Positions 54,112-63,442 of a DNA stretch of 64,000 bases are shown piece by piece. The notes beneath the pieces were generated by a model. It was not told the origin of the DNA, did no database searches, and worked only from the letters and a program-made list of their open reading frames with translations. Within the stretch, counting starts at the first letter, position 1. Every line of letters begins with the position of its first letter. Origin of the DNA: Paralteromonas sediminis (GTDB taxonomy: Bacteria > Pseudomonadota > Gammaproteobacteria > Enterobacterales > Alteromonadaceae); assembly GCF_003820355.1 (NCBI RefSeq), contig NZ_RPOK01000002.1:62001-126000 (forward strand). The letters are read 5' to 3'. The translations under genes and the position numbers were made by a program.

Positions 54112-54811
54112 TGTCAGCCATCCTGTTGTCAGAGTTCTGTGACAAATACTGCTCAAGCTGAATCACACGTGTGGCATATTCGGCCGCCTTAGGGTCATGG
54201 GTAACCATAATCACAGTTTTGTTGAATTGCTGATTCAGTTCAGCCAGTAAACGCAGAATGTCATCTGCCGTTTTGCGGTCCAGATTACCTGTAGGTTCAT
54301 CACATAATAAAAGGTTTGGATCACTGACGATGGCTCTTGCAATGGCTACCCTTTGCTCCTGTCCACCAGATAGTTCACTAGGATAGTGTTTGCATCTTTC
54401 TTTCATATCTACCAGTTCAAGCGCGGCGAGTCCGTGTTTTTGACGATCTTTTGCACTAAGTTTGGTTAGGATAAGTGGCAGTTCAACATTTTTCTGTGCG
54501 GTTAACACGGGAATAAGATGGTGCGCCTGAAATACAAACCCCACGTGATGAGCCCGCCACTTTGTGCGCTCAGATTCAGACAGTCCTGACAGGGTTACAT
54601 CACCTATTTTTATGGTACCGTCACAGGGCTCATCCAGTCCACCAATGAGGTGCAGCAGCGTACTTTTCCCCAGCCCAGAAGGCCCCATAATGGCAACAAA
54701 CTCACCTTGATTTATTGACAGATTGAAGCTTTTTAAAATGTCTACGCTTTCTCTGCCCTTACTAAATGACTTATTTACACCGTCTAATTGAATATAATGA
54801 TTCTTTTGCAT
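54098..54811 (-). CDS. MacB/LolD-type ABC exporter ATPase
   Basis: A 237-residue ATPase. Walker A is GPSGLGKST, signature LSGGQEQRVAIARA, Walker B LLLCDEPTGNLD, switch His in MVTHDPKAAEYATRV. The GNLDRKT continuation is typical of the MacB/LolD subgroup that powers FtsX-type permeases. It lies between the periplasmic adaptor (12-bp gap) and permease 1. Confidence 0.92.
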   Translation of the reverse strand: MQKNHYIQLDGVNKSFSKGRESVDILKSFNLSINQGEFVAIMGPSGLGKSTLLHLIGGLDEPCDGTIKIGDVTLSGLSESERTKWRAHHVGFVFQAHHLIPVLTAQKNVELPLILTKLSAKDRQKHGLAALELVDMKERCKHYPSELSGGQEQRVAIARAIVSDPNLLLCDEPTGNLDRKTADDILRLLAELNQQFNKTVIMVTHDPKAAEYATRVIQLEQYLSQNSDNRMADSGYN

Positions 54812-54823
54812 AATTCGTTTCTC

Positions 54824-55879
54824 TCAAATCTCTGCGACAAGACCGTCGTCTCTTTGGGGGGAAAGAAAACTCACCCTGACCCCCATATCAGGCAGAACTC
54901 TGCTATCAATTTCCAGCAGTCTTATACGCACTTTAATACTGGCTTTCTGTCTGTCTGCGGTAGGGATAATGGCGATCACTTCACTGGGAATTTCCCAACT
55001 GGGATAGGCGTCTAATTTTGCAATCACAGGTTGATCAGGCTGAATACGATTGATATAGCTTTCACTCACTTCCACTTCTACTTCCAATGAGTTCATATCG
55101 ACTATGGTCCCAACACCAGTTCTAATAGAACCTCCGGACATTCCTGCTGAAATCAGCTCGCCTACCTGTGCATTTTTGCTGATCACGACACCATCAAAGG
55201 GGGCGCGAATCTGATGTTGATCCAGTTCATACTTTGCCAGTGCAAGATTACTCTGCGCTAACTGTATATGCGCGTTGGCTTGGTTTATCTGGGCGGTCAA
55301 CTGATCAATACGCATCTCACTGTCTTCTGTCAGCTGTTTACTCACCAGTTGGCTTTGATTCAGTTTTTGATGTCTTTTCAGGCGCTTTTTCTCGTGTTCT
55401 TTAAGCACGACCAACTCCTGATAACTGGCTTTGCTGGCAGCAAGGTTCGCATTGGCGCGCTCATAGGCCAATTTAGCCTGAATATTGTCAACTTTAGCCA
55501 GTACTTGATCGCGTGTTACCTGCTGGCCTTCTTCTATGTGCAGGGTTTCAAGCTTTCCAGTCACCCTGGATGACACAGTAGCAATACGTCGGGCAACAAC
55601 GTGGCCACTTGCATCAAGAATGGCTTCACCGCTGGATTCATCTAAATCAACAGGGATAGGCTCAGCTAGCGCTTGTGTAAGTTGAGGCGTAGGTGTTTTG
55701 GGCGTATCAAATTGTATAAATGATGTGGAAGAGGTCTGTTGTGACAGATACAAATAACCAGCCACACTTCCGCTCAAAAACAATAATGCTACCCACACGC
55801 CTTTACTTACCACTGCTTTGGTACTGCGTTGGCTACTGTCTATTCTCAGTTGGTCAAGAGCTGGTGTTTTTGCGGTCAT
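54824..55879 (-). CDS. HlyD/MacA-type periplasmic adaptor protein
   Basis: A 351-residue membrane-fusion protein. One N-terminal helix (about 27-47, VWVALLFLSGSVAGYLYLSQ) is followed by a split lipoyl domain (LETLHIEEGQQVTRDQVLAK ... IRAPFDGVVISKNAQVGELI). A coiled-coil hairpin of about 80 residues sits between the halves and a beta-barrel domain follows. It would link the inner-membrane ABC pump to an outer-membrane channel of the TolC kind, which is not encoded here. First gene of the operon. Confidence 0.9.
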   Translation of the reverse strand: MTAKTPALDQLRIDSSQRSTKAVVSKGVWVALLFLSGSVAGYLYLSQQTSSTSFIQFDTPKTPTPQLTQALAEPIPVDLDESSGEAILDASGHVVARRIATVSSRVTGKLETLHIEEGQQVTRDQVLAKVDNIQAKLAYERANANLAASKASYQELVVLKEHEKKRLKRHQKLNQSQLVSKQLTEDSEMRIDQLTAQINQANAHIQLAQSNLALAKYELDQHQIRAPFDGVVISKNAQVGELISAGMSGGSIRTGVGTIVDMNSLEVEVEVSESYINRIQPDQPVIAKLDAYPSWEIPSEVIAIIPTADRQKASIKVRIRLLEIDSRVLPDMGVRVSFLSPQRDDGLVAEI

Positions 55880-55989
55880 ATTCGTTTCCTGCCTGCAAAG
55901 CGTGGGGCGATCTTATCGGGCAGCAAACGAAGCAGCTAGTGACAAAAGTCACTAATATAGTGGTGAGTTTCGCAGAGATATTAGGGGAG

Positions 55990-56652
55990 TCACCAGGGCA
56001 AAACTTCTCCACTGCTATGTATGAAAATACCTGATGTTTCTAGACTTAAATCGTCCATTCTAGCGATCAGGCCGCTTGCAGATTCATCGGGCTCAATCAA
56101 TCCATTGCCATTTGTCATTTCAGTACGCACATAGCCAGGGTGTAGAAGTGCAACGGCAATACCGTCTGCCGCCAAATCAATACTGAGACATTTTCCAACC
56201 ATGTTCAGGGCTGTTTTAGATACGCGATAGGCGTAATTATTGCCGCTGCTATTATCAGCAATTGAGCCAACTCTGGATGTCACCAATCCGACTTTACTTT
56301 TAGGCGCTAGCTTACTTTTTAATGCCAATACGGTTTTTAATGGCGCCAACGTATTTATTTCGAAATGTTCACGTAGAGTGTCCATGTTGATAGTCGCAAG
56401 GGTGTCAGACTTTAAAATACCTGCGTTGTGAATGAGTGTATCTATCTGGTTAACCGGAATACGCGCAGCCAATGAGTCGACAAGTTGGTCGTCACTCACA
56501 TCAACGTGCTCAATGACTTCACAACCAACTTGCAATAATGGTGCTGATGCTTTTCGGCATACAGCTATAACTGTGTCACCACGAACGGCGTATTGTTTTG
56601 CCAGTTCAAGTCCAATGCCCCTGTTAGCACCAATGATCACTACATTTGCCAT
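55990..56652 (-). CDS. Short-chain dehydrogenase/reductase
   Basis: A 220-residue NAD(P)-dependent oxidoreductase. The cofactor loop is GANRGIG (residues 8-14), followed by an NAG motif in LIHNAGIL. The catalytic Tyr-x-x-x-Lys is YRVSK, with the serine upstream in TSRVGSI. It resembles the csgA/YciK-like compact SDRs found beside varied genes. The substrate is unknown. Its start lies upstream on the minus strand, 145 bp from the divergent upp gene. Confidence 0.87.
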   Translation of the reverse strand: MANVVIIGANRGIGLELAKQYAVRGDTVIAVCRKASAPLLQVGCEVIEHVDVSDDQLVDSLAARIPVNQIDTLIHNAGILKSDTLATINMDTLREHFEINTLAPLKTVLALKSKLAPKSKVGLVTSRVGSIADNSSGNNYAYRVSKTALNMVGKCLSIDLAADGIAVALLHPGYVRTEMTNGNGLIEPDESASGLIARMDDLSLETSGIFIHSSGEVLPW

Positions 56653-56797
56653 TTCTTTTCCTTATTATTCTGAATATGCATTTACGCTATAACGCTATCA
56701 AAAAAACCTTTGCTTTATCCACCTTGTCTGTTTTCGTTTTGGGAATAGTTGATTTATGCTTTTATTAGTTCCTCATCAATGATTTGCGCAAACTATT

Positions 56798-57421
56798 ATG
56801 ATCAACGAAATAACACATCCCCTCATTCAGCATAAAATTGGCCTGATGCGAGAAGATATCAGTAGCAAACAATTCCGCGAGTTGGCCAGCGAAATAGGCA
56901 ATTTACTTACTTACGAAGCAACAAGAGATTTACCTGTGGAGGATGTGATTATCGATGGTTGGACAGGTGAAGAATTAAAGGTCAAACGAGTAAAAGGTAA
57001 AAAAATCACGGTAGTACCGATTTTGAGAGCTGGGTTGGGGATGCTTGATGGCGTGTTACAGCTTATTCCTAATGCCAAGATCAGCGTTGTAGGCCTGTAT
57101 CGCAATGAGGAAACTTTGCAGCCGGTGGCCTATTTTGACAAGGTGGTGAATGACGTAGCATTGCGCACTGCACTAATTGTCGACCCGATGTTAGCGACAG
57201 GTGGAACCTTGAATGCAACTATTGATTTACTGAAGCAAAAAGGCTGTAAAAAAATCATGGGATTGTTTTTAGTCGCCGCACCTGAAGGTATCCAGGCAGT
57301 GCAGACTCAACATCCAGATGTGACCATTTATGTGGCGTCTATAGACGAAAAATTAAATGAAAAAGGCTACATATTGCCTGGGTTAGGAGATGCTGGTGAT
57401 AAGTTGTTTGGAACTAAATAA
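56798..57421 (+). CDS. upp: Uracil phosphoribosyltransferase
   Basis: Pyrimidine salvage enzyme that makes UMP from uracil and PRPP in the cytoplasm. At 207 residues it follows E. coli Upp almost throughout: [40 protein letters not shown], and the PRPP loop [20 protein letters not shown]. It ends [11 protein letters not shown], with the family's C-terminal uracil-binding region complete. No uracil permease lies beside it. Another gene begins 37 bp downstream and may be co-transcribed. Confidence 0.96.
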   Translation: MINEITHPLIQHKIGLMREDISSKQFRELASEIGNLLTYEATRDLPVEDVIIDGWTGEELKVKRVKGKKITVVPILRAGLGMLDGVLQLIPNAKISVVGLYRNEETLQPVAYFDKVVNDVALRTALIVDPMLATGGTLNATIDLLKQKGCKKIMGLFLVAAPEGIQAVQTQHPDVTIYVASIDEKLNEKGYILPGLGDAGDKLFGTK

Positions 57422-57458
57422 CGGAAAGACAACTGTCTTGAAACGGAATGTAATAGAA

Positions 57459-58778
57459 ATGAAAAAATGGCTTTTTATCGCTGCCGCGACAATGATTATA
57501 TTAATCAGTACTAGCGCCTATTCTTCGTCTGGAGAAATACCAAATTTATCTGACGCGCAGTCAGACCCCAAAACACTGGAATTAATGCAAGGGTTTCCGC
57601 CAAACCCGGAAAAGCGTGTCATGCTGCCTGACAGTAACTTTTTTAGTTTTCCAAATTTGCGTTGGTCCGTGTGTCATATGCGTGAATTGTTACCCACAGC
57701 AAGCATCGAAAGAGCGGTAGCAGGCTATTCCCCTTTAACGTATTCACTTGTCGAGGGAATAGATGAGGTGGCGTTCACTCCCATGCATGCTAAGACAGCC
57801 ATGTCTTGGCAGGAGAGCCTGGCAGAAAACTATACCGACGGCCTGTTGATCCTGCACCAAGGCCACATTGTCTATGAAAGCTACAGAGGGTGTTTGGATG
57901 CACATACCAAACACGCTGCAATGTCTATGACAAAGTCAGTGACGGGGCTGATTGCTGAAATATTGATAGCGCAGGGCAAACTGGATGAGTTTGCAATCGT
58001 CAAAGACATTGTGCCCGAGTTAACCCGCTCAGCGTTTGGTGATGCCACTGTAAGGCAGGTCATGGACATGACAACTTCGCTGGCATACAGCGAAAATTAT
58101 GCTGATCCTAAGGCTGATATATGGCAATACAGTGCTGCTGCAAACCCGTTACCTAAACCCCTTGATTACACTGGTCCGGTAGGCTATTTCGAATATCTAC
58201 AAACAGTTAAAAAAGCCGGTGTTCACGGTGACGCTTTTGGCTATAAGACAGTTAACACAGACGCACTTGGCTGGATTCTTTCACGGGTAACAGGTAAGAA
58301 ATTCAATGTACTTGTCTCGGAATTGTTGTGGCAGCCTTTAGGGATGGAAATGAGTGCTGATATAACGGTTGATGGATTGGGTATTCCATTTGCAGGTGGT
58401 GGCTTGAGTGCAACATTGAGAGATTTGGGGCGTTTAGGTTTGGCCATAGCAAATGACGGTACGGTAAATGGGGTTCAGGTTATCCCTAAACGTGCGATTG
58501 ATAGTATTCGTCTGGGGGGCAGCAAAGCGGCCTTTGCTAAAGCAGGGTATAAAACGATGCCAAATGGTAGTTATCGGAGTATGTGGTGGCACTTTCACAA
58601 TGAGCATGGTGCTTTTGCTGCAAGAGGGGTTCACGGTCAAACTATCTACATCGACCCTACTGCTAAAATGATCATAGTGCGGTTTGCTTCGCATCCGGTT
58701 GCCTCAAACAGTGTTATTGACCCTACGTCGCTTCCTGCTTATGAGGCAATTGCGCGTTTTTTGATGAACCGCGAATAA
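57459..58778 (+). CDS. Exported serine hydrolase of the beta-lactamase/6-aminohexanoate hydrolase group
   Basis: About 439 residues. The ATG at 57459 starts a signal peptide (MKKWLFIAAATMIILISTSA); the frame upstream overlaps upp. The class C-like nucleophile motif is Ser-Met-Thr-Lys in AAMSMTKSVTGL. The second conserved element is FGYKTVNTDALGWILS, and HGQ in RGVHGQTIYIDP replaces the KTG box, as in 6-aminohexanoate-dimer hydrolase relatives. It should act on esters or amides in the periplasm; true beta-lactamase activity is unlikely. Its 3' end overlaps the convergent pxpC gene by 56 bp, the longest overlap in the window. Confidence 0.87.
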   Translation: MKKWLFIAAATMIILISTSAYSSSGEIPNLSDAQSDPKTLELMQGFPPNPEKRVMLPDSNFFSFPNLRWSVCHMRELLPTASIERAVAGYSPLTYSLVEGIDEVAFTPMHAKTAMSWQESLAENYTDGLLILHQGHIVYESYRGCLDAHTKHAAMSMTKSVTGLIAEILIAQGKLDEFAIVKDIVPELTRSAFGDATVRQVMDMTTSLAYSENYADPKADIWQYSAAANPLPKPLDYTGPVGYFEYLQTVKKAGVHGDAFGYKTVNTDALGWILSRVTGKKFNVLVSELLWQPLGMEMSADITVDGLGIPFAGGGLSATLRDLGRLGLAIANDGTVNGVQVIPKRAIDSIRLGGSKAAFAKAGYKTMPNGSYRSMWWHFHNEHGAFAARGVHGQTIYIDPTAKMIIVRFASHPVASNSVIDPTSLPAYEAIARFLMNRE

Positions 58779-59712
58779 GTGGAACTTCCCGACATCGATG
58801 CAACGCAAGAAGGGCATGGGCATCTTCAATTGTAATGGGTGTAAAGGTAACAACAGCACCTGTCGATGCCTGCATTAACTGATTAAGGTCAAGTGACAGC
58901 AAGGAACCAATTTTGGGATAGCCCCCCATAGTTTGCTTATCTGCGCCCAAAACAATAGGTTGCCCGTCAGGGGGGATCTGGATCGCGCCCGCACAAACTC
59001 CCTCTGAATAAAGCGCGCGCGAGGGATATTCAATGGTGGGGCCAGACAACCTATACCCCATACGATCAGCCTGTTTAGTTACTTTATAGCGGCCACTAAA
59101 AAAACGCCTGCGTTGCAAAGACGGGAAATATTCGTACTGGTACCCAATGACAACACGAAGTGAAAGTTCGTCAGGGTAAGTGGGAATATATGCTTGTGGC
59201 AATTCAACCGTAGGTACGAGTGAGGTTGGTTTTATGAACAAACATTGGTTTGCGCCAAGTGCGTTGCCGTCATAGCCTCCCATACGCTCTCTCAGCACGG
59301 TTGATGTGCTGCCTAATTGAGGTTTTACGACAAACCCACCCTTTACGGCGAGATAAATACGACAGCCCGCTTCTGCATAGCCGATTTCTATGTGGTCACC
59401 TTTTTGTAGTGTTAACACAGACCACTGTGCAGCAGGCATATTGTTAATCTTAACGCCTGCTTTTGCCCCTGTTATCGCAATTTGACAACCATGGTCACAG
59501 CGCAATTTCGTGCCGCCAATGCTAATTTCGAGTGCAGTGGTACCTTTATCGTTCGCCAGCAGTCGATTAGCATAGTCAAACGCTAATGAATCAGCGGGAC
59601 CGCCCTGCGTCAGTCCCAGATGCGCTTGACCAAGTCGCCCTTTGTCTTGTAACAAACTCATAATTCCCGGGGCCAATAGGGTGAGAGCAGAAACGGCTTG
59701 ATCGTGTTTCAT
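58723..59712 (-). CDS. pxpC: 5-oxoprolinase subunit PxpC
   Basis: A 329-residue protein of the biotin-dependent-carboxyltransferase-like (KipA/AHS2) family. Landmarks are GIMSLLQDKGRLGQAHLGLT, GGPADSLAFDYANRLL and QADRMGYRLSGPTIEYPS. With PxpA and PxpB it hydrolyses 5-oxoproline (pyroglutamate) to glutamate using ATP. It overlaps pxpB by 4 bp. Confidence 0.93.
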   Translation of the reverse strand: MKHDQAVSALTLLAPGIMSLLQDKGRLGQAHLGLTQGGPADSLAFDYANRLLANDKGTTALEISIGGTKLRCDHGCQIAITGAKAGVKINNMPAAQWSVLTLQKGDHIEIGYAEAGCRIYLAVKGGFVVKPQLGSTSTVLRERMGGYDGNALGANQCLFIKPTSLVPTVELPQAYIPTYPDELSLRVVIGYQYEYFPSLQRRRFFSGRYKVTKQADRMGYRLSGPTIEYPSRALYSEGVCAGAIQIPPDGQPIVLGADKQTMGGYPKIGSLLSLDLNQLMQASTGAVVTFTPITIEDAHALLALHRCREVPLIRGSSKNAQLPHKQEAT

Positions 59713-60413
59713 AATGTGCCCCCTAGCGATAAGAATGTTTCCTTATCTATGGCTTCAAACCTGACTGTATCGCCAACAATATAAGGCATCGTGGGGCTTT
59801 TATTCATGTTAAATAAGTCAACCGGACACTTTCCAATAATATTCCAACCGCCGGGACTGCTAGCCGGATATACCGCAGTTTGTTGATCAGCGATACCTAC
59901 TGAGCCTTTGGGAACGGATGCACGTGGTGTTGCTAACCGGGGGGTTGCGATACGCGCGTCTACCTCGCCTAAATAGGCAAATCCCGGTGCAAACCCAATG
60001 GAGTAAACCAGATATTCTTGGCTGCTGTGAAGCTGAATAACGTCGCTGACAGACAAACCTGATTGCTGCGCAATAGTCGGCAAATCTGGCCCGGTTTCAA
60101 GTGCATAGTATACCGGTAGCGTTACTTTTTTTCCGGCTGAAGCGTTCTGTGAGGTCGTGTTGACACGTTCCCAGACGCAATTTATAGCTGCTTTTATTTC
60201 AAAATGGTCCGTTAACTCAGTGTGATATTGCACCAACAAAGAAGCGAAAGAAGGTACAAGGTCAATAAGTTTGTGGTCAAGGCTATCCTGTAGGCCTTGT
60301 TTAAGACTCTGTATTAGATGCGTCGTCTTCGGGGAAGGAGACGATGAAAAATAAATGATCAGTGCATTTTCGGCGGCGGGCTCTATAGTTATTTTGGGGT
60401 TTGCGTCTGACAT
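59709..60413 (-). CDS. pxpB: 5-oxoprolinase subunit PxpB
   Basis: A 234-residue KipI/AHS1-family protein. Diagnostic stretches are YSIGFAPGFAYLGEVDARIA, TPRASVPKGSVGIADQQTAV and YPASSPGGWNIIGKCPVDLF. Its start overlaps the pxpA end by 25 bp, which couples their translation. Partner of PxpC. Confidence 0.93.
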   Translation of the reverse strand: MSDANPKITIEPAAENALIIYFSSSPSPKTTHLIQSLKQGLQDSLDHKLIDLVPSFASLLVQYHTELTDHFEIKAAINCVWERVNTTSQNASAGKKVTLPVYYALETGPDLPTIAQQSGLSVSDVIQLHSSQEYLVYSIGFAPGFAYLGEVDARIATPRLATPRASVPKGSVGIADQQTAVYPASSPGGWNIIGKCPVDLFNMNKSPTMPYIVGDTVRFEAIDKETFLSLGGTL

Positions 60414-61129
60414 ATTGCCTTAATTTGTTTGACCATTTCTATGGACTCTGAGTTATCGCCATGAACGCATAAAGTATCAGCCATTATTGTTATATGGCGA
60501 CCACAATCAGTCGTTACTTTATTGTGTTTAACGAGTTGGTTTACTTGGTCCAATATCTGCGCCTTATTCAGTACGGCCCCAGGCTTTTGTCGATCAAGTA
60601 AATGGCCATTGATGTCATAACGACGATCAGCAAATGCTTCAAACAACAGACCAATACCAAATTGCTCGGCTTCCTTTAGGTGTTGATCTGCCTGAGCCGT
60701 TGCCAGAATCATAAGTTTAAGTTTCGAGTGATAGCTGGAAACGGCTTGCATAACCGTCTTACGACAGCTGTTGTCGGCCATCATCAGATTATATAGCGCG
60801 CCGTGGGGTTTAACGTAACTTAGCTGTTGACCATGGATACGGGCCATACCGTCAAGTGCAGCAATTTGATAATGCAGTAGGTTAATTAATTCGTCAGGCA
60901 ATATTTGCATGTGCCGGCGACCAAAACCTTTTTGGTCTGGATAGCTGGGATGAGCACCAATTTGGGTGCCACATTGCTGGGTCATTGACAGTGTGTTGGC
61001 AATGACATCAGGATCACCGGCATGAAAACCACAGGCAATATTGGCCATATCTATGTGGGGGATAACCGCTTGATCTAAGCCCATTGTCCAAGCCCCGAAG
61101 CTTTCACCTAAGTCGCAGTTAAGTTTCAT
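60389..61129 (-). CDS. pxpA: 5-oxoprolinase subunit PxpA
   Basis: A 246-residue LamB/YcsF-family protein. The opening KLNCDLGESFGAWTMG and IDMANIACGFHAGDPDVI are diagnostic, as is GAHPSYPDQKGFGRR. It is the first gene of pxpABC. The set lets the cell recycle pyroglutamate formed spontaneously from glutamine and glutamate, and it fits with the D-glutamate genes elsewhere in the window as part of glutamate turnover. No operator was recognised in the 136-bp gap upstream. Confidence 0.94.
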   Translation of the reverse strand: MKLNCDLGESFGAWTMGLDQAVIPHIDMANIACGFHAGDPDVIANTLSMTQQCGTQIGAHPSYPDQKGFGRRHMQILPDELINLLHYQIAALDGMARIHGQQLSYVKPHGALYNLMMADNSCRKTVMQAVSSYHSKLKLMILATAQADQHLKEAEQFGIGLLFEAFADRRYDINGHLLDRQKPGAVLNKAQILDQVNQLVKHNKVTTDCGRHITIMADTLCVHGDNSESIEMVKQIKAICQTQTPK

Positions 61130-61265
61130 GTGCCTAAATATTTAATCCAGTAATACAAATAACATACAATGTTAGTGCGTCGATATATACCCCCAATCTG
61201 CGCGTAGTTTGACATTAACCTGCAACGATTGAAGATAAAATCCATAACACAAACTGTTGCGCTGT

Positions 61266-62246
61266 TTAAACGTGCCTAGTGGCTGCCTTTTCTTCCTTTG
61301 ATAAGGTGATATACCCCTTGGTTAACGGGATAACAATTTGCGAAATTAGCGCGGTTCCCCACAAAAGATTACCGATTAATGAGGGCACTATGGGGATCAC
61401 TGGTATGGTAGCCAGTGCCAGCACAATTCCAAATAATCGTATTCCCGGCGTGGCAAATCTGTGCGCAACCCGAGTTTCGATAGATTGTTGAATAAACCAT
61501 AAACAGGTCAGATAACCCGCTAGACCAAGGCACCCTAGGTTGGCATAGTAAAGGGGGTAGGGGGCCCAAATCCCCACTTTGACTTCACCTGACAGGGCTA
61601 CGCCGATCATAACCGCAAATAACATTAGAAATAGATGCGCTAGCCACCAGGTAACCAGAGTCAGTTTACGCTTGTCTTTTGGCTTTCCGTTTCCTACAAA
61701 GTCAAAGTAAATCCAGCAAAGTACGAAAACTGACACGCCACCAAATACATAATTAATAAACACATCTGGTGACACGTAATACACGCCTTTTTCAGACAAG
61801 GTGACAACCAGTTTAAAAAAACCTTCACCGACTACAATAAGAAGGAGCAGGGCGAATCGCTCAGCCATATGTCCCAATCGGGGTATGAAACGTTCGCATT
61901 CCAGCAAACCAATTTTTGGCAACATATACTGCAATTGAATCGCTACGATACCAAAGCCGAATAACCAATAAGCATAAGGTGCAGGTAAAAAGGCACTGAT
62001 AAAAAACAACAGACTGAGTAAGAAAAAATGGCGGCTGGCTTTGGTCGCTAACTTGGTTTCTTCTCTTCCTAACCTGTCAGTTCGATAGTACAAATACGCA
62101 GTGATTAAACGATTAGCCGCAAATGCCAACGCAAAATACATCCATCCTTTGCCATCTATTGCCGGTATTGCGGCGGCCATGATCATGGCAGTGATGATTT
62201 GGCTGCACATAATGAGCCGGTGATTCATGTCTGTGCTGACATACAA
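61266..62246 (-). pseudogene. LtrA-family membrane protein lacking its conserved N-terminus
   Basis: About 326 residues with some nine hydrophobic helices, related to low-temperature-requirement protein A. HMAERFALLLLIVVGEGFFK and CWIYFDFVG fit the family. The formal start is a TTG at 62246 that falls inside a conserved segment. The frame stays open and homologous upstream, IWFAWADSSVFNSLYVSTD, until a TAA at 62328-62330. There is no ATG or GTG in that stretch, and the family's opening ELFFDLVFV region is absent. So either the gene lost its first ~40 residues or it uses a non-standard start. I call it a probable pseudogene; a shortened working protein is possible. Confidence 0.65.
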
Positions 62247-62398
62247 AGAGTTAAAAACACTGGAATCTGCCCATGCAAACCAAATAGCAATAATGCTAAT
62301 TGGGGATTGTAGCGGTTGGTGAGAGAGTTACAAAGTATAGTTTATATTAACCTGAGTGATTTCATAACTTTACAAGCTCTAGGGGCCGTGCAAGTATA

Positions 62399-63442
62399 AT
62401 GCCGATGATTTCAATTAAACAGCACTACACCAGCGCAAAAAATCAGCTTAGCAATACAGTAAACCGTGTAAAAAGCAAGGTAAGCAACATTGGTTTTTTG
62501 CAAAAAATTAAGCACCTAACGCCCTCTCAGTGGTGTTATTTTGTTGCGCTTTTTTTATTGTTTACTGGCTCCGAAAATGGCGAATTGCCCGATGAAAGGT
62601 TAGGCCTTGTTGCATTGATAGCAGGCATTGGTTTTAGCCGTGAATTATTTAGAGTTATTCATAAAATATGGGACTCAATGCTGGGAAAAGGCATCTTCTT
62701 GCTGCTATATGCAGGCGTTGCCAATATTGCCCTTGCACTCGCTGCCGTAAAGGTTAACAGTATTGCAGGCATAGAGCCTGCCATACTAACGTTCTCCGTC
62801 GCGTTTACCCTCATGCTCACCTTACCTATTTGGTTTTTCTTTGCCACCATAGTGTTTGCCTCAGTGCTATTATTGATAGGCAATTTATGGTTGCTGCTAA
62901 CCTTGCTGCTTCGTATTGTTAGGATAAAAATCAAAGCGCATTGGGAAGACAGCGTTTTTGTGATTGCTTCAATGATTGCAAGACTGGTTTTATTGGTGGT
63001 AGTGATGTTGGCAATGTCAGACATGATAGAACCTTATATCGACCAGTTCTCTGCCAGAGAAAATGGCGAACCCATATTTTCTATCTCCACGCCAAAAGAC
63101 CGAGCGCGTAATGCGCAAAAAGAAGCACTGTTAGCAGAGGCTGAAGCTGCTGTTGCTGAAGCGAACAAAAATGAAGCAGACCAAGCTACTTCTGATGAAG
63201 CCATTCCTGAGAATGAAACCGAAGAGCAGGATGACCGCATTATTGATAGGCTGATTGCTGCATTTATCTACAATTTCGAAACTTATCCTAGCTCTAGCTG
63301 TAAACAAGCTGAAAATGAAAAGGTTATTGCTATTGACGAAAACAGTATTTTTGTTGCGGCTGAAGCAGACAATGAACTGGGCTATGAGTTTTATGTTATG
63401 CCTTGTATTCACCGATACAGCGATGAGCCCTATCCACCTTGA
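62399..63442 (+). CDS. Unrecognised multi-pass membrane protein
   Basis: A 347-residue protein that I do not recognise. A basic N-terminal ~45 residues precede about five hydrophobic helices (about 48-60, 72-90, 98-118, 125-165 and 180-205). An acidic, Ala/Glu-rich soluble segment follows (ALLAEAEAAVAEANKNEADQ), then a C-terminal domain of some 70 residues with two cysteines. ATG at 62399, with a second in-frame ATG two codons later. Its end overlaps the convergent yigZ-type gene by 13 bp. Confidence 0.7.
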   Translation: MPMISIKQHYTSAKNQLSNTVNRVKSKVSNIGFLQKIKHLTPSQWCYFVALFLLFTGSENGELPDERLGLVALIAGIGFSRELFRVIHKIWDSMLGKGIFLLLYAGVANIALALAAVKVNSIAGIEPAILTFSVAFTLMLTLPIWFFFATIVFASVLLLIGNLWLLLTLLLRIVRIKIKAHWEDSVFVIASMIARLVLLVVVMLAMSDMIEPYIDQFSARENGEPIFSISTPKDRARNAQKEALLAEAEAAVAEANKNEADQATSDEAIPENETEEQDDRIIDRLIAAFIYNFETYPSSSCKQAENEKVIAIDENSIFVAAEADNELGYEFYVMPCIHRYSDEPYPP

